Origin: Ardenticatenaceae bacterium
GTDB taxonomy: Bacteria > Chloroflexota > Anaerolineae > Promineifilales > Promineifilaceae
Direction: 5' to 3'
DNA: 64,000 nucleotides
Assembly: GCA_020634495.1 (NCBI GenBank)
Contig: JACKBR010000006.1
Coordinates: forward strand, 1 to 64,000
Part shown: in pieces, positions 38,614 through 47,813 of the stretch
Position numbering within the stretch: position 1 is the first letter of the stretch
Layout: every line of letters begins with the position of its first letter
Translations under genes and position numbers: made by a program
The notes under the pieces: generated by a model
Seen by the model: only the letters and a program-made list of their open reading frames with translations
The model's database searches: none
Told to the model about the DNA's origin: nothing

Positions 38614-38757
38614 TCGGAAGGTGCCGAAACGGCCGTCTCCCAACCCCGCATTCAACGTAGCCGAAAACGCCAAACCCAACGCCATTCTTGTCTGGGCCGG
38701 GTCGAGGATGCCGTCGTCCCACAGGCAGGCGGTGGCAATTCACAGTTCACTTTCATG
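38614..38757 (-). pseudogene. relic copy of the acyl-CoA carboxylase 3' end
   Basis: About 140 bp that match the last codons of the carboxylase gene at 39303-39450 (roughly 88-90 per cent identity by eye), including the caaccccgcattcaa and cattcttgtctgggc blocks and the codons for GHES. It has lost any start and encodes the last residues (AHESEL) of the hypothetical gene between the copies. The relic holds a perfect ACGGCCGT; the intact gene has acgaccgt at the same place. Confidence 0.75.
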
Positions 38758-39276
38758 CGCATCCCGATTCAGAATATGCTTTTCCCAACTGTTGAAGATA
38801 TTTACAGTTTCAGGGATTTCTCTCGTTTTAAGCGTTAGATGTCTGGATGTCCAACCCAGGAAGTTGTTGCGATAATGAAATCCTTGACGATACCTGATGT
38901 GGCATTGCCTTTCGCCTTTTGGCTCGATAAGGAAATCGACATCGGCAAAGTGCTGCTTGAGCGCAGTTATTTGCATACGGCAATATCGGCCCTGCTGCAC
39001 TTGGCTTATGACCATCTTTATTGGTATCGTTATCCGCCCATTTAGTATTACGGCTTTCATGATCACCTCTTTACCTAAGGAGACTAGAGTCGAGTCAGAA
39101 GCCTCATTGCTCCCCTGTTGTTTAGCTTTGCCCAGCGTATCTATCTCATTGGCTCTCAACATCACGGATGCTATTGCTTTCCAAGCCTCGTCTGTCGAAG
39201 CAGGCACGAGTTGAGCGCCTTCGACCCAAAACATTCCCTCTTCTTCATATTGCTTTACATCGACTTCCGTAATCAT
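38740..39276 (-). CDS. hypothetical protein flanked by duplicated carboxylase 3' ends
   Basis: A 178-residue protein starting MITEVDVKQYEEEGMFWVEG. N-terminal half acidic; middle is ILNGRITIPIKMVISQVQQ; C-terminus basic with a high content of His/Arg/Trp. No family recognised. Its last six codons are shared with the carboxylase duplication, so the present stop codon was created when the segment was inserted. Accessory origin is likely. Confidence 0.55.
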   Translation of the reverse strand: MITEVDVKQYEEEGMFWVEGAQLVPASTDEAWKAIASVMLRANEIDTLGKAKQQGSNEASDSTLVSLGKEVIMKAVILNGRITIPIKMVISQVQQGRYCRMQITALKQHFADVDFLIEPKGERQCHIRYRQGFHYRNNFLGWTSRHLTLKTREIPETVNIFNSWEKHILNRDAHESEL

Positions 39277-39302
39277 ATTCGAGGTCCCTTGTGTTTCCGT
39301 GT

Positions 39303-40923
39303 TTACATGCGGAAGGTGCCAAAACGACCGTCTCCCAACCCCGCATTCAAAGTAGCCGAAAACGCTAACCCCAACGCCATTCTTGTCTGGGCGGGGTCGA
39401 TGATGCCGTCATCCCACAGGCGGGCAGTGGCGAAGTATGGGTCACTTTCGTGGCCGTACTTGTCCAGGATAGGCTTTTTGAAGCTCGTTTCCGTTTCGGC
39501 AATTTGCTCCGGCGTGGGAGTCTCAAACTGGCGCAGCGCCCGCGCCTGGCCGACGTCCCACAGCACGCCCGCTGCCGCTTCGCCGCTCATCACGCTGATG
39601 CGGCTGTTGGGCCAGGTGAACAAAAAGCGCGGGTCGTAGGCGCGCCCCATCATGCCGTAGTTGCCCGCGCCGTGGCTGACGCCGTGGAACAGGGTGATGC
39701 AGGGCACGTTGACGTTGCTCACGGCCATCACCATCTTCGCCCCGTCCTTAGCAATGCCCCCGTTTTCATACTGCTTGCCCACCATAAAGCCCGCGATGTT
39801 CTGCAAAAAGAGCAGCGGCGTGCCCCGCTGGCCGCACAGCTGGATGAAGTGCGTCGCCTTCAGGGCCGATTCGCTAAAGAGCAGGCCATTGTTGGCCACG
39901 ATGCCCACCGGGATGCCCAAAATGTGGGCAAAGCCGCACACAACCGTCGGGCCGTAGCGCGCCTTGAACTCGCTCAGGCGGGAGCCATCCACCAGCCGGG
40001 CGATGATTTCGCGCACGTCGTACGTCTGACGGCTGTCGGCGGGAATCACGCCGTACAGCTCCGTCGGGTCGTACAGCGGCTCTTCCGGCGCTTGCAGCAC
40101 CACGGGCACGTTTTTGCGCCGGTTGAGATGGCTCACAATCTCGCGCACCTTGGCCAGCGCTTCCTCCTCGGTGTCGGCAAAATGGTCAGCCACGCCGCTG
40201 AGGCGGGTGTGTGCGTCCGCCCCGCCCAGCTCCTCGGCGGTCACTTCTTCGCCCGTGGCCGCCTTCACCAGCGGCGGCCCGGCCAAAAAGATGGTGCCAT
40301 TCTCGCGCACGATGATCGTCTCGTCGCACATCGCCGGGATGTATGCCCCGCCCGCCGTACACGAACCCAAAACGGCCGCAATTTGAATAATCCCTTTGCC
40401 GGACATGCGGGCAATGTTGTAGAAAATCCGGCCAAAATGCTCCCGGTCAGGGAAAACATCCGCCTGTAAATGCAAAAAAAGCGCCGCCGGAATCGACCAG
40501 GTAAATGGTGGGCAGCTCGTTTTGCTCGGCAATGGTTTGGGCGCGCAGATGCTTTTTCACCGTTTCAGGGAAGTAGGTGCCGCCCTTCACCGTCGGGTCG
40601 TTGGCGATGATCATGCACTCCAGCCCGGCCACGCGCCCCACCCCGGTGACGATGCCTGCGCTGGGCGCTTCGCCGTCGTACATCTCCCAGGCTGCCAGCG
40701 GAGACAGCTCCAAAAACGGGCTGCCCTCGTCCAAAATGGCGTCGATGCGGTTGTGCACCAGCAGTTTGCCTCTGGCTAAGTGGCGATCGATGGTGCGAGA
40801 CGGCCGTTCCCCAGCCGCAGCCTGTTGCCGTTCGTGCAGTTGGTCCGCTAACTGCTTGTTGTGTTCAAAATTGGTTTTGTATTCAGCGCTGTTTGTGTGG
40901 ATGTGGCTAATTATTTGACTCAT
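39303..40923 (-). pseudogene. mccB: acyl-CoA carboxylase carboxyltransferase (beta) subunit, one frameshift
   Basis: Biotin-dependent carboxyltransferase of about 540 residues, closest in pattern to 3-methylcrotonyl-CoA carboxylase beta. N-terminal frame: [52 protein letters not shown]; second frame: [53 protein letters not shown], and [19 protein letters not shown] with [17 protein letters not shown]. The break is an A7 run (40474-40480); one base fewer joins GGAF to LHLQADV. The alpha subunit is not in this window. Propionyl- or geranyl-CoA carboxylase remains possible. Confidence 0.88.
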
Positions 40924-41223
40924 GGGCCTCTCGTGGAATTGTGGTTTATCGGTTCAGGTGCGACGCGCTTCTTGAAGACTGGTTTGCCAACAAGTGCGTC
41001 GCACATTGATGTTTTTTTGCAATTATGCCTGAATTCGGCCGTGGGGGAAAATGACCAACTTTTGATAGGTCTGCCCTCTGTCTCCAGTCTGTCCCCAAAA
41101 CTACCCTTTGCTGGCTGTGAAAGTTACCCAGGCGTCTTAAGCTGATTCTTTGACGATGATCTTTGCCTTCCCCCCGGCGAGGGTTGGGGTGAGGGTGAAC
41201 TTGACTCACATTTGAGGTGTATC

Positions 41224-42288
41224 ATGAAGCAAACGATTTTTGCAGCAATCTCTTTTATCACCATTCTCTTTTTGGTTGCTTGCGGCTCGCTTAACCAAGA
41301 AACGCCCTTGGCGACGCTGGTGCCGACGATTGAATTGGCAACGGCCGTACCCACCACAGAAACAGTAGAACCAACGGAAACGGCCGTGCCCCCCACGGCC
41401 ACCGCCACAACGGCTCCCGCTCCCACCCAGGCGTCATCTGCGCCCCCAGCCAGCCAGGAGCCGACGGCATTGATTCACGACGTGACCAACGTGCGAGAAG
41501 GCCCCGGTTTGGCTTATGCGGTGAGCTATGTGCTGGGTGCCGACACAACAGCCCCCATCCTGGGTCGTAATCAGGCAGGCGATTGGTGGGCGGTGCCTGG
41601 CCCCGGCGATGGCCCCGGCCCGGTTGGTTGGATTTTTGGGGGCGTGGTGAGCGTGCAAGGGGACTTTAGCAGCGTTCCTATTTTAATTGCCCCGCCGCTC
41701 CCGCCAGACATACCGGTCATTGAAAACCCAGGTGCACCGCCAACTAACGTGTGTCTGGCCAACCGGCCCGGCCAGTTTCCACCGCCAGACATTCATCTGG
41801 GGCCAGGTCGCCAGTTTGCAGTTGTGGCTCAGTTGGGCAACTGGGCCGAGGTGCTCAAAACTGAGATTAGCTGGCACCAGATTTTGCTGGGGCCTGGCGA
41901 GGTTGGTTGGGTTGATGGCAATGATGTGGACCTGACTGGCCCATGTGCTGCCCAAGACCCGATACCGGTGCGTATCGAATTTGCCCCCGGCGAGACGTCG
42001 ATCACGCTGGACAGCAACCTGGAACCGCCGCAGCGCGAGTTCTACGTTTTCCGTGCCTTTGCCGGGCAGCGGGTCATCATGGAGATGGTGTCTGAGTCGA
42101 ACCGGGGCAACTTTGCCGTTAGCGGCGTGGCTGATGGCCAGCCGTACAAACGGTTGGAGGACGAGCAGCCCAGCTGGAGCATTGTGCTGCCCACGACGCA
42201 GGATTACCTGCTCACCGTGGCTGCACCTGCCGATGCGCCCACCACCGGTTACCGGCTTACCCTCACCATCGAGCCGCTAGAAGAGTAG
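41224..42288 (+). CDS. SH3-domain lipoprotein
   Basis: A 354-residue envelope lipoprotein. MKQTIFAAISFITILFLVACG gives a lipobox Cys; a Thr/Pro/Ala stalk follows (TAVPTTETVEPTETAVPPTA), containing two ACGGCCGT octamers read as TAV. Next is an SH3b-like domain (VTNVREGPGLAYAVSYVLGA, then WWAVPGPGDG and VGWIFGGVV) and a second one (GQFPPPDIHLGPGRQFAVVA). The C-terminal beta domain (FVFRAFAGQRVIMEMV) resembles adhesin/pre-peptidase modules. GAGGTG precedes the ATG. Likely binds the cell wall. Confidence 0.78.
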   Translation: MKQTIFAAISFITILFLVACGSLNQETPLATLVPTIELATAVPTTETVEPTETAVPPTATATTAPAPTQASSAPPASQEPTALIHDVTNVREGPGLAYAVSYVLGADTTAPILGRNQAGDWWAVPGPGDGPGPVGWIFGGVVSVQGDFSSVPILIAPPLPPDIPVIENPGAPPTNVCLANRPGQFPPPDIHLGPGRQFAVVAQLGNWAEVLKTEISWHQILLGPGEVGWVDGNDVDLTGPCAAQDPIPVRIEFAPGETSITLDSNLEPPQREFYVFRAFAGQRVIMEMVSESNRGNFAVSGVADGQPYKRLEDEQPSWSIVLPTTQDYLLTVAAPADAPTTGYRLTLTIEPLEE

Positions 42289-42290
42289 AG

Positions 42291-42322
42291 AAATTGGGAG
42301 CAATCAACTGCTCCCAATTTTG
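42291..42322. terminator. rho-independent-type hairpin after the SH3 lipoprotein
   Basis: A perfect 12-bp stem: aaattgggagca (42291-42302) with tgctcccaattt (42309-42320) and a 6-nt loop atcaac, only 3 bp after the lipoprotein stop codon. The stem includes terminal AAA/TTT pairs, giving a short T-tract on the plus strand. Confidence 0.7.
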
Positions 42323-42615
42323 GCTCTTTGGGAATTCGCGGGATAGAGCCTGACGTGATGCGTGATACGTGAAACGTGACCAGAGAAAATCACGCATCAC
42401 GCATCACGTTTCACGGTATCAACCCCGCAAAATCCTGAAGACCCCCAATTTTTTACCAATTTGCATTACTTTATCGATACGGCCGTTAGAGAAAATGGCC
42501 TGTTGCTGGCTGGATTACCTTGAAAAGAGCTGCTAAATTCGGGTATATTATCCAGGCATTTATTGCTTATATTCATCTTTACTAACCGTGTTCGATCATC
42601 ACTGCCGGGAGCATC
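42323..42615. repeat. gene-free spacer with 'atcacgcatcacg' micro-repeats
   Basis: Forward copies of gtgatgcgtgatacgtgaaac (about 42354-42376) face complementary atcacgcatcacgcatcac copies (about 42388-42417), an inverted micro-repeat block. An ACGGCCGT is present near 42480. No gene is visible; the spacer separates the terminator at 42291-42322 from the ELWxxDGT gene. Related copies lie at 45535-45595 and 54197-54250. Confidence 0.5.
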
Positions 42616-44418
42616 ATGTCTTACACCCTTAACCGACGCGTCTTAGGCGCTATCCTCTTTACCATTGTTCTTTCAATTTTACTGTTTTCCATGAGCTGGT
42701 CGGTTGTTTCCCAAACGGAGCCACCACACGTGCCACGGCCGTATCTGGTGGCCGACATTAACCCAGGCCCCGACACATCTTATCCAGATTATTTAACCGC
42801 GGGCAGCGAGACGCTGTACGCCTTTGCCAGCGATGCTGAGAAACGCGGCATGTGGGCCACCGATGGCAGCGAAGCGGGTACACAGTTTCTAACCGAAACT
42901 TTTCCCGGAAGCCCTTATACCTATGCACCCTTGTACGGCACGCCAATTGCCCAATATGGCGCGCCAACCACCATCGGCGACAATCTGTACTATGTTGATA
43001 ACGATGAGGTTGCTGGCGACGAACTCTGGGTCAGCGATGGTTCCCCAACCGGAACGCGGAAGATTAAAGAGATTGCCAATGGAACCTCGACCTTTCCTGG
43101 CTATTATTTGGGGAATTTAACACCGCTTAATGAGAGTGAACTGCTGTTTCGCTCTTATGATGATGTGAATGGCTCTGAGCTTTGGATTACGGATGGCACA
43201 ATTACCAATACGCGCATTCTTACGGATATTGTGCCGGGACCGGATAGCGCGTGGCCGTACAGCCTGATTCATGTGAACGACCTGGTTTACTTTCGCGCCA
43301 ACGATGCTGTTTTGGGGGATGCCCTGTGGCGCACTGACGGAACGGCAGAAGGCACCGAATTTGCAGTAGACCTTCCAGAAGAGAATTATGGCGGGTTTTT
43401 ACTTGGGCTGTCGCAGGTTGATGGGCTGCTCTTTTTTGCAAATTATGATGCTACGAACGGCGTGGAATATTGGCGCAGTGACGGCACCCCGGCGGGAACC
43501 TGGTTGTTAAAAGACATTGCCCCTGGCAGCAGCGGATCGTTTTTCTATGACGAAAGCACTTCTATTGGTTTTGAGGGAAATTTTTACTTCATGGCCAGTA
43601 ACTTGGGCGATAATGGGGTGGAACTTTGGCGATCTGACGGCAGCCAGGAAAATACGATCTTATTCAAGGACATTAATCCTGGCGCTGGCAGTTCCCGGCC
43701 GGCGTGGTTTGAAGTTGTGAACGGCCGTCTATTTTTTACAGCCGATGACGGGGTGAATGGCAGGGAATTATGGATTTCGGATGGAACTGAAGTCGGAACC
43801 AACATGGTGCTGGACATTAATCCATCTGGTGATGGTATTGTCATTAACACGCTTTATAATTTCTACATTCCGGCTAAAGCCACACTCAATGACCTCTACT
43901 TCTTTACCGCCGATGATGGCGTTCATGGCACAGAGTTATGGCAAAGTGACGGAACGGCCGTCGGCACAGTCATGGTCATGGATATAAGCCCTGGGCCCGC
44001 CAGCTCACATCCAGGAAATTTAACAGTCTTGGGAAACACCCTATATTTTGTAGCGGAGGATGGTGTGCATGGCCGCGAAATCTGGGCCTTGAGCCACACC
44101 GCCATTGCTGAGGATGACCTGGTTGTCACCAAAATGGCCCAACCCGTTACCATCATCTTTCTGGAAAATGACAACTACCTCGATCCGGATCAGCTAGAAA
44201 TTACGGTTACCGCCCAGCCCCAGTTTGGCAGCGTTGTTCTCAATGGCTTCAGTTTTATCTACACGCCGGATTTCGGCTACATTGGCCCCGACAGCTTCAT
44301 CTACACCCTTTCCGATAGCATTAGCGAGCCTGAATCGGCAACCATTTACATCGATGTGGAAGGTGACGCCTTGTATTTGCCATTCGCTTTACAAAGCAGC
44401 GTCCTAGACGAGCCGTGA
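42616..44418 (+). CDS. secreted ELWxxDGT-repeat protein
   Basis: A 600-residue protein with an N-terminal signal anchor (RRVLGAILFTIVLSILLFSM). Repeating motif about every 45-50 residues: GMWATDGSEAGT, ELWVSDGSPTGT, ELWITDGTITNT, ALWRTDGTAEGT, YWRSDGTPAGT, ELWRSDGSQENT, ELWISDGTEVGT, ELWQSDGTAVGT, followed by ADDGVHG-like turns. This is the ELWxxDGT (hyalin-like) repeat family, likely a beta-propeller or solenoid, of unknown function. A C-terminal cadherin-like segment (EDDLVVTKM, FSFIYTPDFGYIGPDSFIYT) ends with ALYLPFALQ. Exported and probably cell-surface. Confidence 0.85.
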   Translation: MSYTLNRRVLGAILFTIVLSILLFSMSWSVVSQTEPPHVPRPYLVADINPGPDTSYPDYLTAGSETLYAFASDAEKRGMWATDGSEAGTQFLTETFPGSPYTYAPLYGTPIAQYGAPTTIGDNLYYVDNDEVAGDELWVSDGSPTGTRKIKEIANGTSTFPGYYLGNLTPLNESELLFRSYDDVNGSELWITDGTITNTRILTDIVPGPDSAWPYSLIHVNDLVYFRANDAVLGDALWRTDGTAEGTEFAVDLPEENYGGFLLGLSQVDGLLFFANYDATNGVEYWRSDGTPAGTWLLKDIAPGSSGSFFYDESTSIGFEGNFYFMASNLGDNGVELWRSDGSQENTILFKDINPGAGSSRPAWFEVVNGRLFFTADDGVNGRELWISDGTEVGTNMVLDINPSGDGIVINTLYNFYIPAKATLNDLYFFTADDGVHGTELWQSDGTAVGTVMVMDISPGPASSHPGNLTVLGNTLYFVAEDGVHGREIWALSHTAIAEDDLVVTKMAQPVTIIFLENDNYLDPDQLEITVTAQPQFGSVVLNGFSFIYTPDFGYIGPDSFIYTLSDSISEPESATIYIDVEGDALYLPFALQSSVLDEP

Positions 44419-44449
44419 GCCCACAAGCATCCAAGAGCCAGTCCGGGTT

Positions 44450-45517
44450 TTACGGCCGTTTTACCTGGCCAGAATCGGGGTCAATCATCAACGAAGAGAC
44501 ATCCACCGCTTCAAAATCGGAGCCGGTAATCACGTCCATCTCGTGCAGCATGTCATTGTTCCAGCCATCGTTTGGCGCGCCAGAGATGTACCAGGGGGAG
44601 CCATTGTCCGCCAGAATGAGGCCATAGGTTTTAAGCGCCTGCAAAATCACCTGAACCTTCTCAGAAAAGCCCGAAATGTCGTAGTCGGCACGCAGGCGCA
44701 GGCGCAGCCCCATCGGCGGATAGCTGCTGCCGGTATTGCCAGAAGCATCATGGCGGGCGGGCCAGATGTGGGCTGATTGGGTTTCTGGCGCGGTAAAGCG
44801 AATAGCGTGGCGAATTTCGCCAGATTCAACCTCGTCGTAGCGCACCAGGCCCGGCAAAATGGGCAGCCCGGCCGCATCACCTGAAGTCCAGCCGTCGGGC
44901 CGCAAATCATGCGAAGCCAAGTCATAGACGGCACCATTGGCGGCTTCCCAACTGCCACCTACCTGCGGAAAAGCGTAATACATTTCGTATAGGATGCAGT
45001 TGTCTTGATCCAGCACAATGACATGCCGGTCGCCATCAGAATCTGGCCCGCCTTCAATGGGCGCGTCGCTGGGGATGGGGTAGGGGCCGGGATCGCTTTC
45101 GTCGGGATACCAGAAGAAGGTGATGGGCACTTTGGGCTGGCTGCCAGGCACCTCGACGTAGGGAATGCCAATCGGGCTGTTGGAGCCGGGCGGCCACACG
45201 CCGGAGCCAAAGTCGGCATGGAGGATGGCATTCGCGCCGATGGTGCTGATGTAGTTATCAGAATTGGGATGGACGGGCAGCGTGTCGATGGGGGTGTTCC
45301 AGATGTTGTCGCCGGGGAAGATGTCACAGCCAGCAAGTTGGGGCGGCGGTGTGCCAGACCTGGCCAGCAGGGGGACGTACAGGCTGTCGCTGCTGCCGCT
45401 GGGGGCGGTTGGGTTTTGGGCCAGGGTGCGGGCGAACACGGCCGTTCCCAAACCCACTGCTACCATGCTCAACAAAATAACCAATCCAAGCCGATACTTC
45501 TGCCAAAGCTTTGTCAT
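44450..45517 (-). CDS. exported hypothetical protein
   Basis: A 355-residue protein with an N-terminal signal anchor (RLGLVILLSMVAVGLGTAVF) and a stalk ending in a short YVPLLARSG motif. The body has NIWNTPIDTLPVHPNSDNYI, WYPDESDPGPYPIPS, DGDRHVIVLDQDNCILYEMY and WPARHDASGN; a run of His/Asp pairs suggests a metal-dependent or carbohydrate-active fold, but no family can be named. GAGG lies before ATG 45517, making the shorter start preferable to 45577. It converges with the ELWxxDGT gene. Confidence 0.7.
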   Translation of the reverse strand: MTKLWQKYRLGLVILLSMVAVGLGTAVFARTLAQNPTAPSGSSDSLYVPLLARSGTPPPQLAGCDIFPGDNIWNTPIDTLPVHPNSDNYISTIGANAILHADFGSGVWPPGSNSPIGIPYVEVPGSQPKVPITFFWYPDESDPGPYPIPSDAPIEGGPDSDGDRHVIVLDQDNCILYEMYYAFPQVGGSWEAANGAVYDLASHDLRPDGWTSGDAAGLPILPGLVRYDEVESGEIRHAIRFTAPETQSAHIWPARHDASGNTGSSYPPMGLRLRLRADYDISGFSEKVQVILQALKTYGLILADNGSPWYISGAPNDGWNNDMLHEMDVITGSDFEAVDVSSLMIDPDSGQVKRP

Positions 45518-45592
45518 GCAGTGCCTCATTTTTGAAATGTGATGGGTGAAACGTGTTGGCGTTTCCGCACACCTCACGCTTCACCAAAATTT

Positions 45593-46837
45593 CTAAAGTG
45601 CCAGAATCCTCTGGCAAGTATGCTGTAACGCCTGGTCAAAATCAACCTGTGGTGCCCATTTTTGGCACAAATTTCTAATGTTTGGCGAGTTGAGCAGCTG
45701 GTCTAGCTGGTGAGCAACGGCCGTTTCCTCATAATCTTTTGTTAGCAGCATGGTGGCCACACCGAGCTTTTCCAGCCGCCGGGCATTGTCTGGCTGGTCG
45801 TGGGTGATGGGCCGCACCAGCTGCGGCACACCCGCCGCCAGCGCCTGAGCCACCGTGCCAATACCGCCGTGATGAACGAAAACGGCCGTATGCGGCAGCA
45901 GCAAACTAAACGGCACATAATCCACATGCAAAATGGTCTCCGGCAGATTGTCTGGAATCTGATGGTTGCCCTGGGCCACCAAAATAGCCCGGCGACCCAG
46001 CCGCTGGGCCGCCGCCACAGAGGTTTGGAAAAACTCTGCGCCATACAGCATGGCGGAGCCAGCGGTAAACACCAGCGGCGGGTCGCCCGCTTCCAAAAAG
46101 GCAGCCAGTTCGGGGGAGAGGTCGGCCGTTTCCCCGCCATCAAAACGAACAAACCCGGTCAGCTCAACTTGAGCAGGCCAGTCGGGCTGCGGCGGGGCAA
46201 ACCAGTCTGGGAACAGGCCGATGCTTTTTTGCGGCGCATGAAAACTGTCGCCGTAGAAATGTTTTTGCCGCGGCAGCCCCAACGCTTTGCGTACCGGGTT
46301 CACCGCCGGGCCGATGGCCGGGTCAATCAGCGCCGCATCCAGCAGCTTGAAGTAGCCACGCTTGACCATTGGCGGCAGCCATTCCGGGAAAAAGAAGCCG
46401 CCCATCGCTGGTGTATCAAAAACGGTGCGGAAGAGGACGGGTTGTAAATGAAGCGTTACCCAGGGAAATCCCAGTTTTTCATGGGCCATGCGTGCCCCGA
46501 CCATAAAGCCGCTGGAAGCCACAATGGTGTTGGCCGGATCAAACTGGCTGATGATGTCGTACAACGGCCGTACATACGGCGCAATGGCATAATCAATCAG
46601 CACCCGAAACGACTTGGTTGGATGCCACAAATCTGGATTCTGGGCAATTTTCAGGAAATCTGCTTCGCTACCCAGCGGAATAAACGCCAGGTCATGCTGC
46701 CTGGTTAGCGGTTCAAAATGTTCGTTGACCACGATAATCGGGTGCTGCCCCAGGCGCTTTAGGCCAATGCCCAGGGCAATAAGGGGATGCACATCGCCCG
46801 CGCTGCCGGTGGCCGTTAACAAAATTGTTTTACGCAT
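45593..46837 (-). CDS. family-1 glycosyltransferase (UGT/MGT type)
   Basis: A 414-residue GT-B enzyme with N-terminal MRKTILLTATGSAGDVHPLIALG and C-terminal nucleotide-sugar segment VDYVPFSLLLPHTAVFVHHGG then GTVAQALAAGVPQLVRPITHDQPDNARRL, the motif of macrolide-, sterol- and flavonoid-type glycosyltransferases (YjiC/MGT and rhamnosyltransferase RhlB relatives). The acceptor cannot be told; a lipid or polyketide is typical. Confidence 0.87.
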   Translation of the reverse strand: MRKTILLTATGSAGDVHPLIALGIGLKRLGQHPIIVVNEHFEPLTRQHDLAFIPLGSEADFLKIAQNPDLWHPTKSFRVLIDYAIAPYVRPLYDIISQFDPANTIVASSGFMVGARMAHEKLGFPWVTLHLQPVLFRTVFDTPAMGGFFFPEWLPPMVKRGYFKLLDAALIDPAIGPAVNPVRKALGLPRQKHFYGDSFHAPQKSIGLFPDWFAPPQPDWPAQVELTGFVRFDGGETADLSPELAAFLEAGDPPLVFTAGSAMLYGAEFFQTSVAAAQRLGRRAILVAQGNHQIPDNLPETILHVDYVPFSLLLPHTAVFVHHGGIGTVAQALAAGVPQLVRPITHDQPDNARRLEKLGVATMLLTKDYEETAVAHQLDQLLNSPNIRNLCQKWAPQVDFDQALQHTCQRILAL

Positions 46838-47030
46838 TTTTGCCTTCTGTTCCTACTTCCATTCTAGAAATTTACCACAGAGGTTTTTGAGTTTAGGTTC
46901 AAAGCCTTTTAATTCTCTTTACGACTTCACCGGCGCTCAGCCAAGCCAGTGGCTTTTTCGGCTAGATTTTAAGTACACACAGGCAAGAATTGCCGAGATG
47001 TAGCCGCGAATTCTTATAGTTGCCTTCGGT

Positions 47031-47801
47031 TTATCCCAAACCAGAAATCTGGTTGGCCAGGGCGACAAAGGTGAACATGTTGGGCATTTTTACCATCTCT
47101 ATGCGCGCCCAGGTAGTTTTTTGTTCTTTTGCCCGCACCACAAAATGCCCTCGCTGGCTTAGTGAAGCGCCCGCAAATTGTGACCAGGGCAGGGATTTAC
47201 GGCCGTAACCAATTCCCTCTTGGGCGATGGTGAGCGGGCCAAACTGTACTGGCTGCCCGGCATTGAAGGTGGTAATAGCGCGTCCCAACTGGCGGCGCGT
47301 CACCTCTTGCTGAATTGTTTGGGCAAGTTCTTGAGCATTATCCAGATTGCCTGGCGTCAGGTTGAGGCGCATTTTTTGATCAGACGTGTCCTTGAGCGTG
47401 TAGGTGTAAAAAGTGGTTCGTAGCTGCCTGTTGTAAAAAGCGATAACTCCCAGCTCTAGCACGTCATCCCAGCGCATGGCTGTGGTACGGCCGTTTTTCT
47501 GCCAGACCAGTCCATCCTGATGCACCCGCACCGCCATGCCTTTTTCTTGCCGATGGGTCCACACCGCCCAGGCACCACCAGCAGCGCTAAGCAAACCAAC
47601 ACCGCCGCAAAACCCCACAACGCTGCTGCCCGTTTCTGTAACCGCAGCCACAATGCCAGCAGCGATGGCAATCAGGCCGAGGATGATAAAGACGATTCCG
47701 CTCCACAAGTTACCCTTGCTGCGCACCTTGGTGGCACCATATTCAGAGAGCATCGCGCCCAGTGAATTGTTCATATTCATATATTGATTGGTTGTTGTCA
47801 T
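47031..47801 (-). CDS. membrane protein of DUF6585-like type
   Basis: A 256-residue protein with two transmembrane helices near residues 30-55 and 62-82 (IVFIILGLIAIAAGIVAAV, VVGFCGGVGLLSAAGG), then a PH-like beta domain (VRVHQDGLVWQKNGRTTAM, FYTYTLKDTS, FGPLTIAQEGIGYGRKSLPW). The overall plan resembles DUF6585 proteins; name tentative. Last gene of a three-gene minus operon; starts 12 bp after the upstream stop codon, with AGGAG upstream. Confidence 0.65.
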   Translation of the reverse strand: MTTTNQYMNMNNSLGAMLSEYGATKVRSKGNLWSGIVFIILGLIAIAAGIVAAVTETGSSVVGFCGGVGLLSAAGGAWAVWTHRQEKGMAVRVHQDGLVWQKNGRTTAMRWDDVLELGVIAFYNRQLRTTFYTYTLKDTSDQKMRLNLTPGNLDNAQELAQTIQQEVTRRQLGRAITTFNAGQPVQFGPLTIAQEGIGYGRKSLPWSQFAGASLSQRGHFVVRAKEQKTTWARIEMVKMPNMFTFVALANQISGLG

Positions 47802-47813
47802 GAGAGTGACTCC

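Noticed and set aside
39450..40469. 339-residue plus-strand frame opposite the carboxylase gene
   Set aside because: Antisense shadow of a clearly conserved carboxyltransferase; composition is His/Arg/Gly-rich and has no domain.
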